This document shows positions 54,655 through 62,830 of a DNA stretch of 64,000 nt, piece after piece. Below the pieces are notes generated by a model, which was not told the origin of the DNA, did no database searches, and saw only the letters and a program-made list of their open reading frames with translations. The stretch is from Teretinema zuelzerae (GTDB taxonomy: Bacteria > Spirochaetota > Spirochaetia > Treponematales > Treponemataceae). Location: contig NZ_JAINWA010000003.1 in the NCBI RefSeq assembly GCF_021021555.1, positions 1,736,001 through 1,800,000 on the forward strand, read 5' to 3'. Position 1 is the stretch's first letter. Each line of letters starts with the position of its first letter. Made by a program: the position numbers and the translations under genes.

Positions 54655-55305
54655 CTAAAACAGGAATTTTATATACAAATATAATTTATAACTTACAAAA
54701 AGGATCATGAATAAATTTGCAAATAAAACTACAAATATATTTTTTTTGGTTTTACATATCCCTTGTATATATGAAAAAATAAGATATATACCTACAGGGA
54801 TAACAATACTTGGAATATTTATTAGTAAATAGATAACGAAAAGAAATAGATTTATTGCATAAATAGTTTTATTTTTTGCTTCTGATTTTTCTGTTATACA
54901 TATTATTTGTTTTAATCTGAAAAGCAAGTCATCATAATTACTTATTGTTTTATAGATCCTATAATTCTCATTATTAGAAATAATCACCAAATCCTTATTA
55001 ACTGTTGTATAAACTTCTTTTATTTCAGAAACAGGAATATATTTATCACATATCGAAATACTATCAGAAATATTAATTGTAAAAGTTCTTATTTTTTTTA
55101 GGCATATCAAATACCAATAGGGAATGCACAAAATGATAGTAATGGTTGATACAAGCAAATACACATTGAATGCATCATTATAATTTTTCATTTTAAGCAA
55201 TATTGCAATACCTAATGTTGATAATAGTGTAGCAAAACTCAATATCAAGTATTTTTCGTTAAACTCAGATAAGGCTGATTGATATGGATTCTGGTAAGTA
55301 TGCAT
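54655..55305 (-). CDS. Membrane protein with PH-like middle domain
   Basis: 216 residues from the ATG at 55305. Two membrane helices (about 18-40 and 45-65), a soluble segment with RTFTINISDSISICDKYIPVSEIKEVY...YRIYKTISNYDDLLFRLKQII that reads like a PH/YdbT-type domain, and two to three more helices at the end. Function unknown. Confidence 0.65.
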   Translation of the reverse strand: MHTYQNPYQSALSEFNEKYLILSFATLLSTLGIAILLKMKNYNDAFNVYLLVSTITIILCIPYWYLICLKKIRTFTINISDSISICDKYIPVSEIKEVYTTVNKDLVIISNNENYRIYKTISNYDDLLFRLKQIICITEKSEAKNKTIYAINLFLFVIYLLINIPSIVIPVGIYLIFSYIQGICKTKKNIFVVLFANLFMILFVSYKLYLYIKFLF

Positions 55306-55349
55306 ATTGTTTCCTATAATTTGTTTCTCTTCTTCTGCCCGAAGGGTCA

Positions 55350-55458
55350 ATCTAACATTTGCTTAACCTGCGTTTTGTTTGGCGCGGTTTTTGTCGAGCG
55401 TAGCGAAGTGCAAAAATCCGTGACAAGCAAATAAGTCAGGTTGAAGCAGTTGTTAGGC
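55350..55458 (-). other. attC site 55 (class A, GTCGAGCG variant)
   Basis: Boxes ATCTAAC and GTTAGGC; same variant as the split site 49, the pair of attCs of the duplicated hydrolase cassette. Confidence 0.93.
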
Positions 55459-55471
55459 AATCGTTTTTCGT

Positions 55472-56161
55472 TTAGCTCTTTAAGAAATTAATAACGTCAT
55501 TTTTTACCATTTCTTTTTGTGTAATTAAGCCAAAATGATCAACTTTATCAAAAAAAACTACCCGTCCATTATTTTTAATTATTTTTTCGTTTTGGATATT
55601 CAATTTCTGATAAACACTAGCATCATCAGTTCCTGTGTATATAAGATAAGGACAATTCATTTGTTCTGGTTCAATTATTGGCCATTTATATAAAGCTCTC
55701 ATCCTTTTTTGTAATACAATATCCTCTGTTCCTTTAATTCCCTTTTTTATAAATTCCTTTGAAAAAATTATTCCAAAATATGTACCACAAACAATTGCTT
55801 TTTTTAATCTATATTTTGAAGCGTATTGTGTTGTAATTGTTCCACCTAGAGACCACCCAAAAAGTATTGGATCGTTTATTTCTTCATAATCAAGTATTGA
55901 AGTAATATCAGCTAAATGATTTTCTATAGAATAAAAATCCTCATTGTGTCCCACTTCACTTTGACCACATCCTCGTAAATCAAAAGTTATTACAGTAAAA
56001 TCATTTTTTAATTCATCTATCCAACCAGAATTATTCCAAATAGTATGATCACCACCCAATCCATGAATTAACAATATAGCAGGTCCTATACCCGTTTTAT
56101 CATAATAAATTGAAGCGTTATCATTACTTTTTATGAACATATGTTCCTCAAAAAAAGACAT
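55472..56161 (-). CDS. Alpha/beta-hydrolase, intact copy
   Basis: 229 residues. ILLIHGLGGDHTIW (oxyanion hole), VITFDLRGCGQSE, the nucleophile elbow GWSLGGT near 108, acid in YTGTDDASVY and His in KVDHFGLIT complete the triad. Size and motifs fit small esterases or haloperoxidase-like hydrolases; substrate unknown. No signal peptide. Confidence 0.9.
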   Translation of the reverse strand: MSFFEEHMFIKSNDNASIYYDKTGIGPAILLIHGLGGDHTIWNNSGWIDELKNDFTVITFDLRGCGQSEVGHNEDFYSIENHLADITSILDYEEINDPILFGWSLGGTITTQYASKYRLKKAIVCGTYFGIIFSKEFIKKGIKGTEDIVLQKRMRALYKWPIIEPEQMNCPYLIYTGTDDASVYQKLNIQNEKIIKNNGRVVFFDKVDHFGLITQKEMVKNDVINFLKS

Positions 56162-56210
56162 TAAGAAAGCTCTTTAAGTTTAACAAATTCCTCGCCCGCC
56201 GAAGGCGTGT

Positions 56211-56329
56211 GCCTAACATTTGCTTAACCTGTATTTTCGTGCCCGCAGGGCTTGGCGTAAAACTTGCCGAGCGAAGCGACAAGCAAGTTTTATGACAAAG
56301 AAAATATCAGGTTGAAGCAGTTGTTAGAC
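56211..56329 (-). other. attC site 56 (class D arm, inner stem TAAAACTTGC)
   Basis: Boxes GCCTAAC and GTTAGAC; a hybrid with an inner stem unique in the window. Supplies the stop of the ComB-like gene. Confidence 0.92.
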
Positions 56330-57010
56330 CATTTTTTCTAATATCACACAATTACTTTCTACAGATTTCCTAACTATGATTGAATCGAATTTATCTAGAT
56401 CCATACAGTATTCAAAATCTGAATATGGAGCAAACCCATTTTCCTTAAAACCTTTTCCGCTTCCTATTCTTAACTTTTTCTTTATTTCTATATAATCTAC
56501 TTCTTCTTTTTCTATTTTTTTCTTTAAGTATTCTGCAAAATAATAATCTTCTTCTCCATACAAATTTCCCTTTTCTGCTGTACAATAAATGTTGACTACT
56601 TCGATTTTATTTTTATGGATATATTTTGTTATAGCATTTGCATTTACAAAACTCCCTACAATAACAGTATTGTGTTTTGGTTGACGCATGAGTCCTTTGG
56701 TTCCTGCTGTTGTTGTATGAATTATTGTTTTATTTGTAAAATCCTTATTAACAATTTCGGTGGGTGAATTACCGTAATCAAAACCATCGATTTTAACACC
56801 TTTTCTTTCTCCAATTAATAGTGATTTACTATCTTGGTGATTTAATAAAAAAGCTAATTCAATGTTATCAACCGCAATGTATTTTTGTGGATTATTAGCC
56901 ATTATAAAATATGAAACAGTAAAAGCACGAAAAACATCAACTACAATAGTGAAACCATTTATGTTATTAACATCAGTTTCAGGATCATAAATATTCACAA
57001 CTATATTCAT
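56324..57010 (-). CDS. comB: 2-phosphosulfolactate phosphatase-like protein (ComB family)
   Basis: 228 residues. Family landmarks: TIVVDVFRAFTVSYFIM, LIGERKGVKIDGFDYGNSPTEI, and IIHTTTAGTKGLMR. ComB removes phosphate from 2-phosphosulfolactate in coenzyme M biosynthesis; bacterial relatives act on related sulfonates or are uncharacterised. Cytoplasmic. Stop TAA in the attC. Confidence 0.88.
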   Translation of the reverse strand: MNIVVNIYDPETDVNNINGFTIVVDVFRAFTVSYFIMANNPQKYIAVDNIELAFLLNHQDSKSLLIGERKGVKIDGFDYGNSPTEIVNKDFTNKTIIHTTTAGTKGLMRQPKHNTVIVGSFVNANAITKYIHKNKIEVVNIYCTAEKGNLYGEEDYYFAEYLKKKIEKEEVDYIEIKKKLRIGSGKGFKENGFAPYSDFEYCMDLDKFDSIIVRKSVESNCVILEKMV

Positions 57011-57044
57011 AGTTTCCTTTATTCCTCGCTCGCCGAAGGCGTAG

Positions 57045-57103
57045 GTCTAACATTTGCTTAACCTGCATTGCGAAGCAATGTCAGGTTGAAGCAGTTGTTG
57101 GGC
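57045..57103 (-). other. attC site 57 (class F, minimal 59 bp)
   Basis: Boxes GTCTAAC and GTTGGGC. Belongs to HUH family 2 copy 1. Confidence 0.93.
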
Positions 57104-57138
57104 AAATCCTAAGATAATTTCATTAAGTTTTTTATCAG

Positions 57139-57324
57139 CTAATAATGTAAAGAACTAAACAATTTTCTAGAGTGCTCTTTACTTATTTTATGCATTTCAT
57201 ATTTTACGAACATTATTATAGCTTTTTTATACTGATTATTGAACTTTGAATATAGCTTCGCAACCCATATCCTACTTGAGAAATCAATTGTACGCATGTG
57301 AACCAAGTAATCTTGGCGGTCCAT
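57139..57324 (-). CDS. Small ORF overlapping the HUH transposase 3' end
   Basis: 61 residues, basic, helical (KLYSKFNNQYKKAIIMFVKYEMHKISKEHSRKLF), overlapping the transposase end by 41 bp in a different frame. It is identical at 62645-62830, so it may be real or may be only a passenger of the recent duplication. Confidence 0.35.
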   Translation of the reverse strand: MDRQDYLVHMRTIDFSSRIWVAKLYSKFNNQYKKAIIMFVKYEMHKISKEHSRKLFSSLHY

Positions 57325-58188
57325 GGCTGCATAATTGTTCTATGTCTTCAGGATCAGTATTTGCAGGAAACAGTACAACTGTATACATTCGATTTTGACA
57401 ATTCGGACACAGATCTATTACCGATTCTTCTTCTGTTTCTAAAACAGTTTCAAATTCTTTTCTTATTGCTTTTAACTCATCCGTATGTTGATTCGAGTAT
57501 AATCCATAGTATCGAATTGTAACCAATCCCGCCGGCGGTATATGATTTAGATATCGTTCAACAAATACCTTTTTCCCTAATACTGTTTCTATTTGTTTTC
57601 CATTATGTGTTTCGCTAAAACCTATAGTGTTTTCATTTATATCAAAGGTCTGTTTTAAGTTTATTACTGCACCACACGAAGTGTGACCTAGATAACCAGC
57701 TATGCTTTTTCCTGTATCTCGATGATACTCCGGATATATACGCCACTCGTTGTCTTTAATATCTTTTGTGTTGGGTAAACTTTCTATATGAATCTGTTTT
57801 AGCAATTCTTGATAAGCAATCTCATGAAATCTATTTGCCATTTCAGTGTAGCGGAGTGTCCTGAGCCTTTCCCATTTTCCGTTCTGATTTATCCCACCAT
57901 CACTGAGAATGCAGTGTATGTGAGGTTTATAACTCATTCCTCTTCCGTGCGACTGAAAATCTAAAGCACTTCCGCATAATAAACCTGTTGTTGCTCGTAA
58001 TTCCGCAATAACTTTGCTAGCGCTCTTAAATAATATTTCTGCTACTTTTTTCTTGTTCCTTAGCCAGGTTGTTGTAAATGCTGCCGGCATAGAAAAAACT
58101 AAATGATAGTGGCTTACAGGCAAGAGCTTTTTACTAACCTTCTTTTGCCACAACACTTTATTTCTATTTGAACAGATTGGACATCCAC

Positions 58189-58196
58189 GCGTATTG
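58189..58196. repeat. IS256 copy 2 target-site duplication
   Basis: GCGTATTG, repeated exactly at 59496-59503. Confidence 0.9.
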
Positions 58197-59495
58197 GTTA
58201 GTGTACAATTCTTTCTGTAAATTGGGTTGAAAAAAGCAGGCCGATCGGGCTCAAATGGTAAGTGACCAAACCAACCATAAGGAGAACCCGATGGCCTACG
58301 AATCAGAATATACACTTTTGGAGCAAGTGATCCAGATGCTGGCAGCGAATGGGGACAATAAATTTTCTCGTGTTATCGAAGTGGTCGTCAATGAGGCCAT
58401 GAAGATCGAGCGAGCAAAGGCTCTCAACGCCGAACCATATGAACGCACGGAAGAGCGTACTGGGCATGCCAATGGATTTAAAGACAAGACGCTCAATCTT
58501 GCGACCGGGAAAGTCCTCTTGAAAGTACCACAAGTTCGCGGGATGGAGTTTTACCCCAGCTGCATCGAGAAAGGCATGCGCAGTGAGCGTGCTCTCAAGC
58601 TCGCCATCGCCGAAATGTATGTCAAAGGAGTAAGTACCCGCAGGGTCTCGGATATCGTCGAAATTCTTTGTGGCACCGAAGTCAGCTCGTCCCAGGTCAG
58701 CAGGCTGGCAAAGGAGCTCGATGAAGAGATTACGTCTTGGAAGGCGCAGCCTGTCGGACAGATTCAATACTTGGTACTTGATGCGACCTATGAATCGGTG
58801 CGCGTCGGTTCCCAGGTGGTCAAGCAGGCTCTTCTAGTGGCTATTGGCGTTGATTACAGCGGGAATCGGCATATTCTTGACGCCGAAGTCGCGAACAGTG
58901 AGGCAGAGGTAAACTGGCGTTCCTTTCTCGAGGATCTCGTACGACGAGGGATGCACGGCCTTCGAATGATCACCAGTGATGACCACTCAGGACTTCGCGC
59001 TGCAATCGATGCTGTCTTCCCTGGAATTCTGTGGCAACGCTGCCAGTTTCATCTGCAGCAGAATGCCCACTCCTACGTCACGAAAAAAGATGACATCCCG
59101 CTGGTAGCCGCCGATATTCGGAAGGTGTTCAATGCGCCTGACCGCGAGAATGCAGAACGATATTTGCAACAGCTCGTTGAAAAATATCAAAAAACCCATC
59201 CGCGTTTAGCGGCTTGGGCCGATGTAAATATACGGGAAGGATTGAGTGTATTCAACATCCCTGAAAATCACAGGAGGAAGATGCGAACATCGAATCTGGC
59301 AGAACGCCAGATGAAGGAGATTAACAGGCGAACGAAAGTAGTGGGTGTTTTCCCGAACGCCGAGAGTTTACTTCGCCTTGCGGCTTCTATGCTGATCGAA
59401 CAAAACGACCAGTGGCAGAATGACAAACGGTACTTGCCTGAGTCAACCGACCGACCTGCTTTGAACGAAATTTACAGAAAAAAGGTTGCATAATC
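58197..59495 (+). mobile_element. IS256-family insertion sequence, copy 2 (1299 bp)
   Basis: Same element as 48056-49354 in opposite orientation, flanked by 8-bp duplications. The two copies form inverted repeats about 8.8 kb apart. Confidence 0.95.
58291..59493 (+). CDS. IS256-family transposase, copy 2
   Basis: 400 residues, identical to the protein at 48058-49260, same AAGGAG-driven start. Intact. Confidence 0.95.
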   Translation: MAYESEYTLLEQVIQMLAANGDNKFSRVIEVVVNEAMKIERAKALNAEPYERTEERTGHANGFKDKTLNLATGKVLLKVPQVRGMEFYPSCIEKGMRSERALKLAIAEMYVKGVSTRRVSDIVEILCGTEVSSSQVSRLAKELDEEITSWKAQPVGQIQYLVLDATYESVRVGSQVVKQALLVAIGVDYSGNRHILDAEVANSEAEVNWRSFLEDLVRRGMHGLRMITSDDHSGLRAAIDAVFPGILWQRCQFHLQQNAHSYVTKKDDIPLVAADIRKVFNAPDRENAERYLQQLVEKYQKTHPRLAAWADVNIREGLSVFNIPENHRRKMRTSNLAERQMKEINRRTKVVGVFPNAESLLRLAASMLIEQNDQWQNDKRYLPESTDRPALNEIYRKKVA

Positions 59496-59764
59496 GCGTA
59501 TTGCATGGGTTATACACTACTGTTCTGGTATAGCAGTTAGGGCATTGGACGATGCGTCCTCCTCGTGCAGCAGTTCGACACGTATGCATGTTTTCTACCG
59601 CTTTTCTTTGTTCTGTGCTTGCAAAGAAAAGCGGGCTATTCATAACCTGTGTGATCTCAGCGAGAATGGACTTGTTCACGTGAACTAAGTAATCAAAAAT
59701 GTACGTTTCTGCCCATGTTTTCGGGTATCTTCTCTTCTCTTCCCGCACCGCGCAAGCGGTGTCG

Positions 59765-59871
59765 GCCCAACATTTAGTTAACCTGCATTGCGTACATTGG
59801 CGCACTTTTTGCCGCGAAGCGATAGCAAAAAGTGTGACAATAGCAATGTCAGGTTGAACTAGTTGTTAGAC
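59765..59871 (-). other. attC site 58 (class B, AGTTAACC variant)
   Basis: Boxes GCCCAAC and GTTAGAC. Confidence 0.93.
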
Positions 59872-59881
59872 GCTTTTTTTC

Positions 59882-60367
59882 TCAGAATCCATTAATAATA
59901 ATGAGTTCTCCTTCATCCTCTGTTGGAAATTCAAAATTATCATAATATTTTTCCGTTTCTTCAGTAGTTAACATTATTTCATCTGCATTACTACCATTTC
60001 TTTTTTCTATTCTCTCTATTACTATACTTTTTGGAGTTTTTATAACAATAATCTTAGGTTCAAGATTATATTCTTTTAAAATTTCCTTATATTTATTTCG
60101 CATTTTTTTTGACCAAAAAGAAAAATCTAAAACCACATCTATTCCATTAACAATATTTTCTTTTAGTATTTTTATAAGTCTGTTTTCAATTTCTTGATGC
60201 ATTTCTTTTGATAAAGGATGTTTAGTAATACCCAGTTTAAATGATTCTTCATCAAACGATAAACGTAAAAAACCTTCCCGTTCAAGTTTTTTAGCATAAG
60301 TTGTTTTTCCTGATCCTGCTGGACCACACATAAAAAAAACATTTGGTTTAATTGGTTTTTTTTCCAT
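59882..60367 (-). CDS. P-loop kinase of the AAA_33 group
   Basis: 161 residues. Walker A is CGPAGSGKTT near 14-23, then RLSFDEESFKLGITKHPL and DVVLDFSFWSKKMRNKYKEI (Walker B-like and substrate-binding), and a lid RIEKRNGSNADEIMLT. Related in layout to the kinase at 14470 but clearly a different family. Such cassettes may modify antibiotics or nucleotides; no target can be inferred. Confidence 0.82.
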   Translation of the reverse strand: MEKKPIKPNVFFMCGPAGSGKTTYAKKLEREGFLRLSFDEESFKLGITKHPLSKEMHQEIENRLIKILKENIVNGIDVVLDFSFWSKKMRNKYKEILKEYNLEPKIIVIKTPKSIVIERIEKRNGSNADEIMLTTEETEKYYDNFEFPTEDEGELIIINGF

Positions 60368-60575
60368 AAATAAAGCCTTTATAAATTTATAAGAGTCTAA
60401 ATCACAAATTCATATGTTTCGTATATCAACCATTATTTTGAATTATACTAGACTTATAAGGCATGGTTAAAAATCATTTTTAAATTGAATTACTAACAAA
60501 GTAGAAAAATAAGACTGCTAAACAATAGTTTTTTAATTGTTCTTCATTACTAAATTTCCTCGGCCCGAAGGGTCC

Positions 60576-60684
60576 GTCTAACATTTGCTTAACCTGCGTT
60601 TTGTTTGGCGCGGTTTTTGCCGAGCGTAGCGAAGTGCAAAAATCCGTGACAAGCAAATAAGTCAGGTTGAAGCAGTTGTTAGAT
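60576..60684 (-). other. attC site 59 (class A)
   Basis: Boxes GTCTAAC and GTTAGAT. Ends family B copy 5. Confidence 0.93.
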
Positions 60685-61074
60685 CGCCAACTGTTTAACA
60701 ATTCAGTTTATAACCAACTACATCAATGTTAGAAAACGATTTGCAGTACCATTAAAAACCCGAAGGCTGAATCCTTATGACTTGTTATAATGTGAAGCCT
60801 GAGGAAACTCTTCTGCATATCGTTTTCTAACATCTGTTCCTGCAAGTTTTAGCACAAGTGGTATGAAGTCAACTTCATCAACGAAAGAAAAAGTTTTAAT
60901 CACGATAACACTTTCAGTAATAAACTAGGTGCAAACTGTATAACCGTCTTCCAGAGTGTTATCATCTGTTGAACTTTTTCTTAAGTCTATTTTCAGTGAT
61001 AGTTTACTTCAGTTATACACAATCTTCTTCCAAATCTATTTCTTTTTCTTCTATTAATAAGTGTAGATTGGTCG
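60685..61074. repeat. Gene-less cassette family B, copy 5
   Basis: Closest to copy 4 in sequence. The 14-base inverted repeat is present. Confidence 0.82.
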
Positions 61075-61199
61075 AACTAACATTTGCTTAACCTGTAATT
61101 CCGGCCCGAAGGGATTGGCGCACTTTTTGCCGAGGAGCATAGCGACGACTAGCAAAAAGTGTGACAAGAGGAATTATCAGGTTGAAGCAGTTGTTAGAT
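61075..61199 (-). other. attC site 60 (class C arm, class B inner stem)
   Basis: Boxes AACTAAC and GTTAGAT; cap GC-ATA-GC, a departure from GNA. Supplies the stop of the small membrane gene. Confidence 0.92.
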
Positions 61200-61388
61200 T
61201 TTTTCTTTGTTTTTTTTTCTTCTTTTAATGAAATACCAAATTACTACAAACGGCATTGTAAATGTTAAAAGAAACAATACTTTGGTTGTTTTACTTAATG
61301 TAATATTATTTTTTTCAGCATCTCTTGAAAAGAGTATGAACAAAACTATTACAATTGCAAAGGCAATAATTGAACTGGTTGATTGCAT
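61194..61388 (-). CDS. Small membrane protein with two helices
   Basis: 64 residues from the ATG after AAGGAG (a longer frame to 61415 has no ribosome binding site). Helices at about 6-20 and 33-53, basic tail. No family recognised. Confidence 0.6.
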   Translation of the reverse strand: MQSTSSIIAFAIVIVLFILFSRDAEKNNITLSKTTKVLFLLTFTMPFVVIWYFIKRRKKNKEKI

Positions 61389-61805
61389 TTTAATTACTCC
61401 TTGATTCATTTCCAAAAATAAGCACTTTAATACTTTTTACTATTTCACAAATAAACTTATGTTTGATTGATAATATTTTTGTACGTATTTATACATCACC
61501 TCCGTATAGACAAAATATTTAGTAAATTATGAACAAATTTAGACTAATTTCTAAAATATATCAGTTATTATATATGTAATAATCAGAATTTATTCATTAA
61601 TAGTTATTGCATCAAAATCATTTACATTGAAATCAATAAAAAAATCATCTTAATGTTTATTTAATACTCTTACCATCTTTTTAGTACATTTTTATTATAA
61701 TTTTTATCAGATCAGTAACATAGACTATTAAAACATAGATGGTCCTATCATATTTGTTATAAAGAAAACTGGGTGTTTTTTCTTTTTCTTCGGCCCGAAG
61801 GGTCA
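61389..61805. other. Long AT-rich cassette leader
   Basis: About 420 bp without a gene, rich in short A/T tracts, ending with CGGCCCGAAGGGTC. I see no clear RNA or promoter. Confidence 0.5.
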
Positions 61806-61920
61806 ATCTAACATTTAGTTAACCTGCATTGCGTACATTGGCGCACTTTTTGCCGAGGAGCGTAGCGACGACTGCAAAAAATGTGACAATAGCAATGTCA
61901 GGTTGAACTAGTTGTTATCC
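61806..61920 (-). other. attC site 61 (class B, AGTTAACC variant)
   Basis: Boxes ATCTAAC and GTTATCC. Family A copy 5; other A copies use the ATTTAACC variant. Confidence 0.93.
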
Positions 61921-62550
61921 AATTTTTGGTTCCAATTCTGCTGTAGCTTCGTTTCAAACTAATTTTTATACTAATCTTTTTACTTTTACAAACGTTACCA
62001 ACGTCTTAAATTTTATTCCGTAACAAAAATATTTCCTATAAAAAGCTCCGTTTTGTCTTTTGCTCTACTGCAGCTTCATACAAAACATTTTTCTTATTTT
62101 TTCTTTCTCTTTTCTTCTATTATATAAGACCAAATCCAGTTCAATTATCTTGATTCGTTTCTGCATAACCAACAACAGCCTGTTTTATAAACCTATAGAA
62201 TGATAATCAACGCCTGAATCATTTTTTGACTTTGATTTGCTTCGTATAAGCCACTGTAAGGTTATTTCTCGAAACCAATTGTGCAGGATTCTCATTTTAC
62301 TGCTGAATAACCACAGTAATCTAAAAAACCTTATATCCAGGATCTTTTCACTTCAAGATGTTAAAACAATTGAAAAGCAACGTCCTACAGTCGCCTTAAA
62401 TTCTTGATAGTAAAAACGGAACACTGTTTTGCTGTTTTATTTTTAATGTATCTTCAGCATTTGTCGCGAGAACTTGCACCGTATTCCAAATTATATTTCG
62501 AGATTTATTAGCGTTCTTAGTTCTTCCATCCTCGCCCGCCGAAGGCGTGG
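61921..62550. repeat. Gene-less cassette family A, copy 5
   Basis: The most divergent of the five copies, with small indels at several places, which excludes a conserved reading frame. Confidence 0.8.
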
Positions 62551-62609
62551 GGATAACATTTGCTTAACCTGCATTGCGAAGCAATGTCAGGTTGAAGCAG
62601 TTGTTGGGC
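62551..62609 (-). other. attC site 62 (class F, minimal 59 bp)
   Basis: Boxes GGATAAC and GTTGGGC. Belongs to HUH family 2 copy 2. Confidence 0.93.
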
Positions 62610-62644
62610 AAATCCTAAGATAATTTCATTAAGTTTTTTATCAG

Positions 62645-62830
62645 CTAATAATGTAAAGAACTAAACAATTTTCTAGAGTGCTCTTTACTTATTTTATGCA
62701 TTTCATATTTTACGAACATTATTATAGCTTTTTTATACTGATTATTGAACTTTGAATATAGCTTCGCAACCCATATCCTACTTGAGAAATCAATTGTACG
62801 CATGTGAACCAAGTAATCTTGGCGGTCCAT
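62645..62830 (-). CDS. Small ORF overlapping the HUH transposase 3' end (copy 2)
   Basis: Identical to the 61-residue frame at 57139-57324. Confidence 0.35.
   Translation of the reverse strand: MDRQDYLVHMRTIDFSSRIWVAKLYSKFNNQYKKAIIMFVKYEMHKISKEHSRKLFSSLHY

Larger units (their letters stand above)
57284..59748 (-). pseudogene. HUH transposase family 2, copy 1, interrupted by IS256
   Basis: The C-terminal part (57284-58196) and N-terminal part (59496 to about 59748) match the intact gene at 62790-63947, split by an IS256 element just after the zinc-ribbon segment PCNTRG. The HUH and Tyr parts are intact but cut off from the start, so the gene should be inactive. Remaining differences from the intact copy are minimal (for example one Asn/Lys change), so insertion is recent. 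Confidence 0.93.
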
